DNA from: a virus
IMG/VR virus record: IMGVR_UViG_3300042567_001646
Location: 1 to 56,302 of that record
Length of the DNA stretch: 56,302 nt
Direction: 5' to 3' (one strand)
Shown here: positions 21,198-30,200 of the stretch, one piece after another
Layout: each line of letters starts with the position of its first letter
Position numbering within the stretch: the stretch's first letter is position 1
Made by a program: the position numbers and the translations under genes
The notes under the pieces: generated by a model
Told to the model about the DNA's origin: nothing
Databases searched by the model: none
The model's input: the letters and a program-made list of their open reading frames with translations, nothing else

Positions 21198-22520
21198 ATG
21201 AAACACGCCTATCTGTTATATACAGGGTATGGTAAAACTAAAATGTGTTTAGATAAAATAATGGCTGCTCCTACCAAACCAAGAACGTTACTTATAAGTA
21301 CAAAAAACGTGATTGAATCTTCATGGATAGGCGAAATAAATAAGTGGTACAAAGATAAAATATCTTACGGATATATTACAGGTAAACTTAAAGAAGAAGA
21401 TCGTATACAAGTTGTTAATCAACAGTTCGATATCTTCGGAATGAATACCGAAATGATTGACTGGTACATCAGTCATACCACCGATGTTAAACGTAAGTCT
21501 TATGGCAAACAAGGTGTTAAATTACACTACGACGAACAACAATTGATTGATCGTTTCGATCTATTAATCATTGACGAAGTAAGTTTGTTTAAGAACTATC
21601 GTTCACAAAGGTTTAAACTTATTAAGAAGTGGGCACATCAAATCAAAAACGTTATGATTCTGTCTGCCACACCAACACCTAAAAATATAGAAGACATATG
21701 GGCACCCATCTATTTACTAGACGGTGGTCAACGCTTAGGATATACCATCACAGAGTTTAGAACTAACTATGCTATACCTGTACCATTAATGAATGGGCAG
21801 AATCGTTATCAATATTCTATTGAAGCGACCAATCATATTCTAAACCTTATCAAAGATGTATCAACCAGTATACCTGAGCCAGACCAACCATTGTTTCCAG
21901 AGCCTATTGTCAAGAAACTTATTATTAAACCAGACCCAATCACTGAACAACTGTTAAAACAATTTAAACAAGACTTCATTATCAAACTTGATAACGGAAA
22001 TAATCTTATTGCTTTTAGTAAGACTCAGTTGATTAATAAGATTAACCAGATAGCTAGTGGTAATGTGTATAACCAAGATCAAGTTGTTCATCTTAATGAA
22101 CTAAAGATCCGAGTATTAATGCAACGCATTAGTACAATTACTACGCCAATATTAATTACATATACATATGTATTTGATAAAGAACAATTACTTAAGATAC
22201 CTGGCACACGATTGTTATCTAACAAAGAAGATTTCGAAGATTGGAATGCCAACAAAATAAAAATTGGTATCCTTAGTCCATTCAGTGCAGCACACGGACT
22301 TAACCTACAGTACAGTGATTGCAAAGATATATTCTGGTTCAGTCCAATATGGGACACAGAAAAATGGATACAAACAAACGCACGTATATGTAGACGTGGT
22401 CAAACAAGAGAAGTAACTGTCAATGTTTTATTACTTAAAGATAGTTATGACGAATACGCATTTGAATTGTGCCAAGAAAAATTCAAAGCACAGTATAGTA
22501 ACTTAGTAAAACTAAGATGA
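21198..22520 (+). CDS. SNF2/DEAD-type superfamily 2 helicase
   Basis: 440 aa. Motifs in order: Walker A YTGYGKT (8-14), LLIIDEVSLF (motif II, about 121-130), ILSATPTPKN (motif III, about 153-162), and near residue 395 NARICRRGQTREV, the RxGQ-type motif VI characteristic of SNF2 proteins. The single short core with no accessory domains is typical of phage SNF2-like helicases found near DNA polymerases. It could remodel protein-DNA complexes or assist recombination. AAAGGAAAGACATT precedes the ATG. Confidence 0.9.
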   Translation: MKHAYLLYTGYGKTKMCLDKIMAAPTKPRTLLISTKNVIESSWIGEINKWYKDKISYGYITGKLKEEDRIQVVNQQFDIFGMNTEMIDWYISHTTDVKRKSYGKQGVKLHYDEQQLIDRFDLLIIDEVSLFKNYRSQRFKLIKKWAHQIKNVMILSATPTPKNIEDIWAPIYLLDGGQRLGYTITEFRTNYAIPVPLMNGQNRYQYSIEATNHILNLIKDVSTSIPEPDQPLFPEPIVKKLIIKPDPITEQLLKQFKQDFIIKLDNGNNLIAFSKTQLINKINQIASGNVYNQDQVVHLNELKIRVLMQRISTITTPILITYTYVFDKEQLLKIPGTRLLSNKEDFEDWNANKIKIGILSPFSAAHGLNLQYSDCKDIFWFSPIWDTEKWIQTNARICRRGQTREVTVNVLLLKDSYDEYAFELCQEKFKAQYSNLVKLR

Positions 22521-22532
22521 AAGGGGACCTGT

Positions 22533-24521
22533 ATGGTCAAATATCTTATCTATGATACTGAAACCTCAGGTCTCAATATCATTTCCGACAAGCCGTTTAT
22601 GTTTCAATATGGATTGGTTGATCACAACTTAGAACTATTAGAAACCAAATGGTTTCACGTGAAAGATACTGCAAGTCGTGATATGTTTGTACAACATTTG
22701 AATAGTATTCAAACGATTGTCGGACATAACATTAAGTTTGACGTGCACATGGCCATCAATCATGGTATCGATTCAAAGTTATTTAGTAATAAAAACTTCA
22801 TTGATACCGCTGTATTAGCCAGACTAGTACTAGACCATGACATTCAAACAGACAAAACATTTTCTGTTGCGTTAAAAACACTAGGTGTTCGATACTTAGG
22901 TATTGATTCTAACCAAGAAGAACGTTCATTGAAAATGGAACTTAGCCGACTTGTGTCTGAACACAAACAAAAGATGAAAGATTATTTTACAGCCAATAAC
23001 TTATGGGATACAAAACAATCTGCTACTAATCAAACCAAAACACTTAACCATATATATAGCGATTGGAATAAAGTATTTCATTTGTATCCACAATACACAG
23101 CAATAAGAAAACAATTCTTACAAGCTAATCCAGAACCAACCTATGAACAATGTTCTAACGTTGTGACTTATGGTCTTACTGATATTAGATTGACCCATGG
23201 TTTACTTAAACTATGGTTCCCTAAAGTGGTACAACTTCAACAAGTTGAAACACTTAAACGTATTAGTAATGCAACCTATCCACTTGTTGTGATGGAACGT
23301 CAAGGTCTTACTGTCGACGTTAAACAAGTACTTAAAGATAGAGCTAAAATCGTAGATGAATTATCTAAGACAAAGATTGTTGATACAAGAACGAACACTG
23401 AGTTATCCATTGGTCAACACGCTAAGCTTAAAGACTTATACGAATATGAATCCGGTGAACAATTAGAAAGCTCTGATAAAGAAACACGTAGTGAGATCGA
23501 AGATGTATCTCCAGCTGCTAAAGCAGCAAATTACATAGCTAAATTAGATAAGTATCTTAATACCTATGTTCGTTCTATATTAGATAAGCTTACAATATTC
23601 AACGGTGAGTACCGTGTCTTTACCCAATACAACTTAGCCGGTACTATTACAGGTCGTTTATCTTCTGACTTCCAACAGTTCCCTAAAGAACCAATTACAT
23701 TAGCCGATGGAACAGAAGTTAATATTCGTAGTTGGTTTGTAGTCCCAAGCAAAGACAAGTACATGTTCTACTTTGACTACAGTCAAATGGAACTACGCTT
23801 GCAATGTGAATGGACTAACATTGTAAATGGTGAGCCAGACATTAACATGGTCCGCGCTTTTACACCATACAAATGTATACAACGAGATGGTAAATACTAT
23901 CTTGAAGAAGACCAAACTAAAGAGTGGAAGCCCACTGACTTACATGGCTTGACTACAAAGAACGCATTCCCAGGCATCGATGAAACACATGCTGACTGGA
24001 AGAAATACCGACAACTCGGTAAGCGTACGAACTTCGCAGTTAACTATGGCGCTGCTGCACCTAAGATTCAACAAGCATTAAAGGTAGACTTTCCTACTGC
24101 ACAAGCATTAGTACAAGGTTATCGTAAAGCTTTTGCTGGTGTTGTCGCCTTTGGTAAGTGGATTAGTAACCGTGTTTATATCACGGACAATATCCCTAAC
24201 CTATTACTGCGTCGATACTTTAGCCGCAACAAACATCAACTACAAAACTGGTTGGTGCAAGGTAGTGGCGCAGACATTCTATTACTAAAGCTCAGAGAGA
24301 TCTATGAGTATATTAAATCTAAACCACACTGGAAGTTTATGATTACAGTGCATGATGAATTAGGATTTGTATGTTCTGATATCCCTGAAGCCCAGCTTAA
24401 AGAAGAAGTAAAATATATACAAAACTTAATGACACATAGCATGACTGCTGTTGATATCATTAGTGATGTAGAATACACCAAGACCAAATGGTCAGAAAAG
24501 GATGAGTGGCATGGAGTTTAA
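22533..24521 (+). CDS. Family A DNA polymerase with 3'-5' exonuclease
   Basis: 662 aa. The proofreading exonuclease has DTETSG (D8, E10), GHNIKFD near 65 and TYGLTDIRL near 213. The polymerase domain has motif A DYSQMELR near 414, motif B KRTNFAVNYGA near 497 and motif C TVHDELGF near 605. Residues about 90-185 between exo motifs II and III are an insertion. Size and composition resemble T7-like and N4-like PolA. The motif B Phe and motif C His-Asp-Glu are intact, so it should be active. AAAGGGG precedes the ATG. Confidence 0.96.
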   Translation: MVKYLIYDTETSGLNIISDKPFMFQYGLVDHNLELLETKWFHVKDTASRDMFVQHLNSIQTIVGHNIKFDVHMAINHGIDSKLFSNKNFIDTAVLARLVLDHDIQTDKTFSVALKTLGVRYLGIDSNQEERSLKMELSRLVSEHKQKMKDYFTANNLWDTKQSATNQTKTLNHIYSDWNKVFHLYPQYTAIRKQFLQANPEPTYEQCSNVVTYGLTDIRLTHGLLKLWFPKVVQLQQVETLKRISNATYPLVVMERQGLTVDVKQVLKDRAKIVDELSKTKIVDTRTNTELSIGQHAKLKDLYEYESGEQLESSDKETRSEIEDVSPAAKAANYIAKLDKYLNTYVRSILDKLTIFNGEYRVFTQYNLAGTITGRLSSDFQQFPKEPITLADGTEVNIRSWFVVPSKDKYMFYFDYSQMELRLQCEWTNIVNGEPDINMVRAFTPYKCIQRDGKYYLEEDQTKEWKPTDLHGLTTKNAFPGIDETHADWKKYRQLGKRTNFAVNYGAAAPKIQQALKVDFPTAQALVQGYRKAFAGVVAFGKWISNRVYITDNIPNLLLRRYFSRNKHQLQNWLVQGSGADILLLKLREIYEYIKSKPHWKFMITVHDELGFVCSDIPEAQLKEEVKYIQNLMTHSMTAVDIISDVEYTKTKWSEKDEWHGV

Positions 24522-25422
24522 TGACAAGACACATAAGTATTCACACGAAGGTATTGAATACATAAGCGTAACCCAGCTTATTAAAAAGTATGGACTATCC
24601 GTAAACTATGAAGGAATACCTGCCGACATATTAGAGAAAGCCGCAGCTAAAGGTAAAGCTATTCACAAACATTTAGAGTTATATATTAACGGAGACAAAA
24701 GTATGTTAGGAACAATCAATGAAGTTGATATGTTTGACAACTACATCAAGACCCGTGGTATAGAACCTATGACAGTTAAGTCAGAACAAATTGTTTATGA
24801 CACAACCTACAAGATTGCCGGTACCGTTGACTTACAATATGTCGATGGACCTGACAATATTATTGCCGACTTTAAAACTACATCTAGTCTACACATAGAT
24901 GCAGTCGCATGGCAACTTAGTATTTATAACTATATGTTATGTAAAGGTGACGTGATGAGTTACTACTTTAATAAACTTAAAGTATTCCATTACACTGGAA
25001 CTAAACTATATGTTAAAGATGTATACCTTGTAGACTTTGATCAAGTCAAAGCTTTATTAGAAACAAACCAACGAGGTGATGCTACATTTAATTATGTTAA
25101 ACCTAACACCGTTGTTGCTGGTTCTGATGAACAATTAATTGGTCAAATACTAAACGAACTTGATACACACAAAGGTGTGATATCTAAATTAGAAAGTGAG
25201 CTTGATGTGTTGTTAGATAAAGTTAGAGAAAAAATGGCAGCACAAAAAGACTACAGTTTTTATAACGATCAATACACAATTAACTATGTACACCCACAAA
25301 ACCGAAAGACACTCGATGCTACTAAAGTTAAACAACATCTTCTTAATAATGGTCAGAACATAGATGACTTTATGAAAGAAACCTTAACCAAGGATAGTGT
25401 CAAAGCCGTTTTAAGAAAGTAA
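24511..25422 (+). CDS. RecB/Cas4-like PD-(D/E)XK exonuclease
   Basis: About 303 aa from ATG 24511, chosen over ATG 24502 because AAAAGG is then 9 nt away instead of adjoining. The nuclease core has YISVTQLIKKYG and AIHKHLELYI (the His helix), GTVDLQY near 106, IIADFKTTS near 118 (D-x-K) and AWQLSIYNYML near 133 (QxxxY). This is the RecB-type PD-(D/E)XK set. The C-terminal third is helical. Overlaps the DNA polymerase end, placing it in the recombination part of the replication operon. Confidence 0.88.
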   Translation: MEFNDKTHKYSHEGIEYISVTQLIKKYGLSVNYEGIPADILEKAAAKGKAIHKHLELYINGDKSMLGTINEVDMFDNYIKTRGIEPMTVKSEQIVYDTTYKIAGTVDLQYVDGPDNIIADFKTTSSLHIDAVAWQLSIYNYMLCKGDVMSYYFNKLKVFHYTGTKLYVKDVYLVDFDQVKALLETNQRGDATFNYVKPNTVVAGSDEQLIGQILNELDTHKGVISKLESELDVLLDKVREKMAAQKDYSFYNDQYTINYVHPQNRKTLDATKVKQHLLNNGQNIDDFMKETLTKDSVKAVLRK

Positions 25423-25455
25423 TAAAACAGGGGGACTAACCCTCCCCCTTTTATT
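25421..25455 (+). terminator. GC-rich hairpin with T-tract
   Basis: AGGGGGA/TCCCCCT (25429-25435, 25443-25449) extended on both sides by AATAAAA and TTTTATT: a compact terminator-like hairpin starting at the stop codon of the nuclease gene. The next gene has its own AAGGAGG, so this probably reduces, not ends, readthrough. Confidence 0.65.
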
Positions 25456-25476
25456 AAGGCATAAGGAGGAAAAACA

Positions 25477-26388
25477 ATGCCAATAGTTTTGCAGTCAGCC
25501 GTCAAAATTCTTAAGCCCATTAAGGTAATGTCTTACGGACCAACCTATAGTGGCAAAACTCTCAGCTCTTTGTATCTAGCTGTGGGTGCAGTCATGAACA
25601 TACGTAAATGTACTGAAGCTGAAGCATACAAACACATAGTCTTGATCGACACTGAGTTTGGTCGAGGCGCACTCTACAATAAGATTGGTTTATATAACTA
25701 TCTTAAGATTGATCCGCCATACTTTACTGAAAAGTTAGTGACCATGCTAGCCGAACTCAATACGATGGAACAAGTTGATGTTATTATCATCGACTCCATT
25801 ACCCACTTCTGGGTTAAAGAAGGTGGCATCTTAGATCAAAAAGCAATGAAGGATAAGCTAGGTGGTAACTCATATACTAACTGGCAAGACTTTACAACTA
25901 AGTTCAATAAGATGATTGACTCTATCTTATCTTCACCTAAACATATCTTTGTCACAGCTCGTGCAAAGACAGACACTGCATTAGTGACTGGTGAAAATGG
26001 TAAGGCAACACCAAAGTCTTATGGCTTAAAGCCTGAACTTCGTGACAATGTTGAATACGATTTTGATATTGTATTTAACATCGACAAGATTAGCCACAAC
26101 TTAATCGTTGACAAAGGTATACCTGGTTTAAAACCTGTGTATGAAATGGCTACACCAAAGACAGGTCAAGAAATCTTTGACTTGTTTACAGCCGATGCTA
26201 CTTTACCCACACGTAGTAAAGCTGAAATTGCAACAAGTCTTAGACAAATTGCAAAGACCAACGATATGATCCCGTTTGTTCAATTAGAACTACGTGGTCG
26301 TAAGCTCGAAGACTTAAACGAAGATGAGCTGAAAGCAATCGAAGCTATACTTCTTAATAACATCAAGAAGATGCAAGTTAAAAACTAG
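25477..26388 (+). CDS. Sak4-like RecA-fold ATPase
   Basis: 303 aa. Walker A GPTYSGKT (21-28), Walker B VDVIIIDSITHF (about 98-109), then a RecA-like core. Single-domain RecA-fold proteins of this type (Sak4/AAA_24) are phage recombinases that work with an SSB; here an SSB-like protein and a RecB-like exonuclease are encoded in the same operon. C-terminal ~50 residues are helical. AAGGAGGAAAAACA precedes the ATG. Alternative: a RecA-like accessory ATPase in replication. Confidence 0.85.
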   Translation: MPIVLQSAVKILKPIKVMSYGPTYSGKTLSSLYLAVGAVMNIRKCTEAEAYKHIVLIDTEFGRGALYNKIGLYNYLKIDPPYFTEKLVTMLAELNTMEQVDVIIIDSITHFWVKEGGILDQKAMKDKLGGNSYTNWQDFTTKFNKMIDSILSSPKHIFVTARAKTDTALVTGENGKATPKSYGLKPELRDNVEYDFDIVFNIDKISHNLIVDKGIPGLKPVYEMATPKTGQEIFDLFTADATLPTRSKAEIATSLRQIAKTNDMIPFVQLELRGRKLEDLNEDELKAIEAILLNNIKKMQVKN

Positions 26389-26401
26389 GTAAAATTGCGC
26401 T

Positions 26402-26431
26402 GGCATACCGCTTGGTAGTATGCCTTTTAAC
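26402..26431 (+). terminator. Terminator after the Sak4-like gene
   Basis: GGCATAC/GTATGCC (26402-26408, 26418-26424) with 9-nt loop, then TTTTAACTTT. An apparent ATG at 26420 falls inside this stem, which is why the next gene is started at 26447. Confidence 0.7.
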
Positions 26432-26446
26432 TTTGAAAGGAGTACA

Positions 26447-26743
26447 GTGAATGTAAAAGAATTTTTATCAGTAATTGATTTAACAAATATAAATCAATTT
26501 AAAATTAATAATGAAGTGCTTAGTTTAACTTATATCCAAACAGTATTATCACAGTATGATATAGATACTGTAGAAATTAATACAAACTTCATGCCGTTAA
26601 CTACAAAAGATATACATACTATTATACTATCAGACAACATAGATGATGCTGTTCAATATTTAAATACTGAAACACATCTTCCTAATAGTCCTAGTTATAT
26701 TAGTATTTCTATCAATATAAAATTAAAAGAAAGGAGAAAATAA
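26447..26743 (+). CDS. Hypothetical protein, 98 aa
   Basis: Start GTG 26447 is chosen because AAAGGAG is 4 nt upstream and the in-frame ATG at 26420 lies in the preceding terminator hairpin. The protein is acidic with alternating helix and strand (FLSVIDLTNINQFKIN, then TKDIHTIILSDNIDDA) and ends in a KLKERRK tail. It has an AAAGGAG site for the next gene within its last codons. Family unknown. Confidence 0.65.
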   Translation: MNVKEFLSVIDLTNINQFKINNEVLSLTYIQTVLSQYDIDTVEINTNFMPLTTKDIHTIILSDNIDDAVQYLNTETHLPNSPSYISISINIKLKERRK

Positions 26744-26744
26744 A

Positions 26745-27011
26745 ATGTTTAAATTTGAATACAACGGAGTTATTTATCAAGCAAAGTCTATTGAAAAACT
26801 TCAACAAATTCTACAAAAAGCAGGTTTAAAAATTGATATGGAAACTTTATTACTTAATGAACAACAAGAAATTTTAAATGAAGTATTAAATGAACAATCA
26901 GAAATTGCTAATGAACAATCAGAAATTGCTAATGACGAACTTCAAGATATTATTAACGAAGAATATGCTGAACAATTAGCAGATAAAAAAGTTAATAACA
27001 AACTAAATTAA
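26745..27011 (+). CDS. Hypothetical protein with Asn/Glu heptad repeats, 88 aa
   Basis: The N-terminal 30 residues form a small alpha/beta unit (MFKFEYNGVIYQAKSIEKLQ). The rest is a predicted coiled coil of seven-residue units NEQSEIA/NEVLNEQ; two units are an exact 21-bp DNA duplication (26889-26930). Very acidic until a Lys/Asn tail. AAAGGAG site 7 nt before the ATG. This is the last plus-strand gene before the convergent junction. No family recognised. Confidence 0.7.
   Translation: MFKFEYNGVIYQAKSIEKLQQILQKAGLKIDMETLLLNEQQEILNEVLNEQSEIANEQSEIANDELQDIINEEYAEQLADKKVNNKLN
26889..26930 (+). repeat. 21-bp exact tandem duplication
   Basis: Two identical 21-bp units (26889-26909 and 26910-26930) encode NEQSEIA twice, within a longer degenerate heptad array. 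Identical bases imply recent duplication, and slippage could vary copy number. Confidence 0.9.
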
Positions 27012-27022
27012 TGTTATCGTCT

Positions 27023-27041
27023 AGCCCACGTTACGGGCTTT
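27023..27041 (+). terminator. Hairpin AGCCC/GGGCT upstream of tRNA-like element
   Basis: AGCCC (27023-27027) pairs with GGGCT (27035-27039) around ACGTTAC, followed by TTTCT. It may end the plus-strand operon. Its 5' arm plus loop (CCCACGTTAC, 27025-27034) is also complementary to the tRNA-like element at 27106-27115. Confidence 0.5.
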
Positions 27042-27152
27042 CTAACTAAACTTTTTATTGGGGTAGTCGGGTAAGACAATCTATAAACCTTATGGGCTAA
27101 AGATTGTAACGTGGGTTCAACTCCCACCTACTCCACCAAAAAGTTTAGTTAG
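27042..27152. repeat. 15-bp inverted repeat flanking tRNA-like element
   Basis: CTAACTAAACTTTTT (27042-27056) and its exact complement (27138-27152) clamp the tRNA-like element; the right arm starts at the last base of the encoded CCA. Either strand yields a long stem with an A/T-rich base. Confidence 0.9.
27060..27138 (+). tRNA. tRNA-like RNA resembling the tRNA-like domain of tmRNA
   Basis: 79 nt. The acceptor GGGGTAG (27060-27066) pairs with CTACTCC (27128-27134), followed by discriminator A and encoded CCA. The T arm GTGGG-TTCAACT-CCCAC (27111-27127) is canonical. There is no normal D arm, only a short linker with GGG. In place of an anticodon arm there is a 7-bp stem ACAATCT/AGATTGT (27076-27082, 27101-27107) with an 18-nt loop. 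The 3' end is close to E. coli tmRNA, with a compensatory pair change in the T stem. I cannot assign an anticodon. It may be a functional tmRNA-like decoy, a degenerate tRNA, or an attachment-type site; no integrase is seen. Confidence 0.5.
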
Positions 27153-27153
27153 G

Positions 27154-27180
27154 TTAACTTGTTTTGTACCAACAAGTTAA
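27154..27180. other. 10-bp hairpin after the tRNA-like element
   Basis: TTAACTTGTT (27154-27163) pairs exactly with AACAAGTTAA (27171-27180), 7-nt loop. No T-run on either side; it may protect the 3' end or assist termination. Confidence 0.55.
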
Positions 27181-27221
27181 TACATCCACCCCCTCTTTCT
27201 AAATGGTACTAAATAATACCA

Positions 27222-27248
27222 AGCATATAAGCTGATTACTTATATGCT
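27222..27248 (-). terminator. Terminator of the giant gene
   Basis: AGCATATAAG (27222-27231) pairs with CTTATATGCT (27239-27248), 7-nt loop, extended by ACC/GGT with a bulge. It lies 8 bp after the stop codon of the giant gene. T-rich flanks occur on both strands, so it can also stop plus-strand readthrough. Confidence 0.65.
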
Positions 27249-27255
27249 GGTTTAT

Positions 27256-30200
27256 TTATTTTAATATCATAGCTTGTGATTGCCTGTATCGTACGTACTG
27301 TCTCCATTGAATGTTCTTAACTAAACGATATGGGTTAGTAGTAGGTCTACGCATACGTCCAAACTTATTAAACCAATCTCTGTATATGTTTTCATATTTA
27401 GCCCAACGGCCATTACGTCCGTAACGATATCTACGCGGTGTATACTTTTCATAATTTTGAACAGTATAAACTAAAGGTATTGTAGTTACAGGAGTATAAG
27501 GTTGTCTAGAAACAAATGGTTTAAGTTTAGATTGTTGTAAATTTTCTCTCATAGGTAATGCATTAAGTACTCTAGTTATTGGTCCTGCAATAGCAAGCTG
27601 TCTAATGCTTTGCATAACATCTCTTGTTTCTAAAAATTTAGCAATACCTTTTAATAAAGGCCTTTGTCTTCCCACTAAAGCTGCACTAGGATCACTTAAA
27701 ATATTTTGAACATCATATAAACCTAATCCAATACGCAACCCAAAATTTTTACTAACACGTATCCAACCACTTTGCATTTCTAATAATTCAAATTCACTAT
27801 ACTGTCCTTCTTCATCTGCGTATTGACCATAAACACCATCGATAACGTCGCTTAATAAAACAACAATACGTGGGTCCGTAATACGATCAATCCAGTTCTT
27901 AATAGAACGAACAGGGAATGATAAGTATGGAATGTCAGCAAGTAATTGCATTTCTAAAGGACTACGTAAGCCATAATTAAAGAAACGTTTAAGAGAATTA
28001 TTAACAGATTCTTGGAAATTGTAACCACGTAACTGTCTATCAAGTAAGTAACCTGCAATACGACCTACGTTTTCTGTATCAGTATTTAAGTCTTCATAAA
28101 AAAACTTATAACCAGCTTTTGTAATTCTTAATAATTTACCAAACAAAGTTTTATTAGAAGTACCAGTACGCTGTTCTTCTATCTCGTTATACACTTCTTT
28201 AAATGATCGTGTAGAAAAATCATTAGCATCTAAAGCTACGCGTTGACTTACAAGATCTCTTAAGTAAGCAAAACTTTCTTGACGATACGTATCAATCTGT
28301 GCATTCGTTTGCATAAAGGCACTGATTTCAAATAAGATATTTTTTAAGTCATTATAATCAGCATTATAAATAGGGTTACCATCTACATCTTTATACTTAG
28401 TATATTTTTTCAAACGTTTTTCAATACGTGCCCTATAAATATTACCTTTATCTTCTCCAAATTTTAAGTTGTCATATAAAGTAAAGTATTCTGCAAAGCG
28501 TATATCTAATAAAAAGTTAACAGAATCACGTATGCTTGTACGATTTAATATAGCTAACACACCATCTTTATTTTTTAATTGGTAAGTAGTATCATTTGAT
28601 ACTTTACTTAAATCTTCAATAGACTTAACACCAACAACGTCTTCTAATAAAAATTTTAATACACTGTCTAAATCTTTTTGGTATACTAAAGCATTATTTT
28701 CTAAACGATATTTAATTCTATTTTTTAACTCATCTTGTTTTAATGATTGAGCACCTTCAACGTAACCATTAATTCTATATCTAATATTTAAAAAGTTTTG
28801 TATAACATCTAATACTTGTTCTTTAGTTATTGCAGTTTTATTTAATAGTAATTTATTTAATTTATCATATGATGATTTTACTTCTAATAAAGTAAGAATA
28901 CGTTCTTCAGATATATCTTGATACATATTATACACATCAAAAGTTAAACCCATAATACGTATAATTTCTTTATTGTTTTTTAATGTGCCATATATATCAA
29001 AGTCTTTATAAATTTCACTGTATAACTGTAACCAAGTATCTAACATGTTACGCATAATAAAACCATAATTAAAACGCATTAATAACTTTTCAAGATATTG
29101 TAACTGTCCTAACCAAGTTGATAATGGACCTGTAAATTTAAATGGTTTATAAGCAGTTTCATAAGAAGACATTAAGTTATCAATAGTAACAAGACCTATG
29201 TTAAGTACTTCACCTTGCGCTAGTTTATCTTCAAGCAATTTTAAAAGTCCTTTTAATTCTTTCCAATTTTTAATGTTTATTTCTTTTAATGTAGGTGATA
29301 TATCAGATCCTAAATCAATACCATTTAAATCAACGGATGTATATTCTTTACCTTTAAATATAATTTTATTAATAGGTGTTTCAAAAGTATAAGACTTTTT
29401 AATAGGAGCATTTAATTCTTTAACATAATCAATAATTTCTTGGAAAGATTTAAATTTAATATCTTTAGAATGTTTACGTCTTCCCAAAAACTTATCCCAT
29501 CTTGATTTATTTTCCCAAGTAGGATCATCTTTAACAAATAAATCACCAACTTTTTTAGCGAGTCCTTCAGTATTATAAGCATCTTTTTGTACAACTAAAC
29601 GAATAAAGTCTCTATTAGATACTAAGTATTCATAGAATTCTTTTACATCATATACACGTTTAGTTGTTTTATTACCATTGCCATCTAGTAAAACAATATC
29701 TTTTTTAAAAATAGAAGCAGCGCTAATTAAAGGATAGATAAGTTTATCCATATTCATTATGTTAGTATTTTTAAAACGATTGATATCAGTACTAGTTAAT
29801 GTAGGTGTGTCACCAAAATATCTTGGAACACCATCTTTAATCATTTCAATTGTTTCACCTTCAGGTGTGTGTAATAAAAAGATACCGCTTGTAAAATTAC
29901 GAGCAAATGATTTGCTTAATGCACCCATTTGAATTTCTCGTTTCTTTTCTAATAATTCTTTTAAACGATTCTTAAAATACTTTAACGAATCTTTTAAATC
30001 TAATTTTTCTATTTGCTCAATAGATAAAATAATATCTTCTTGTTCTTTTTTTGATGTAACAAGTTTACCCGCAAGTTGTTTTAATTTGCTTTGGTTAATA
30101 TACAATTCATCGTTGTTTTCTTTTAAAGATATTTGCGCTGTGCGTATTTCTCTTACTAAATTTTCAATTTTATAAAATGCTAATTCGTTACTAACGAGTC

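Noticed and set aside
27060-27138. Ordinary tRNA-Pro or tRNA-Gln
   Set aside because: The acceptor start resembles tRNA-Gln and GGG/TGG lies in the loop, but no 7-nt anticodon loop with a 5-bp stem can be drawn and the D stem is missing.
27060-27152. attP site in a tmRNA 3' end
   Set aside because: The 3' sequence suits one, but the 5' acceptor arm pairs with it, and no integrase or excisionase is in the window. Left as an alternative, not called.
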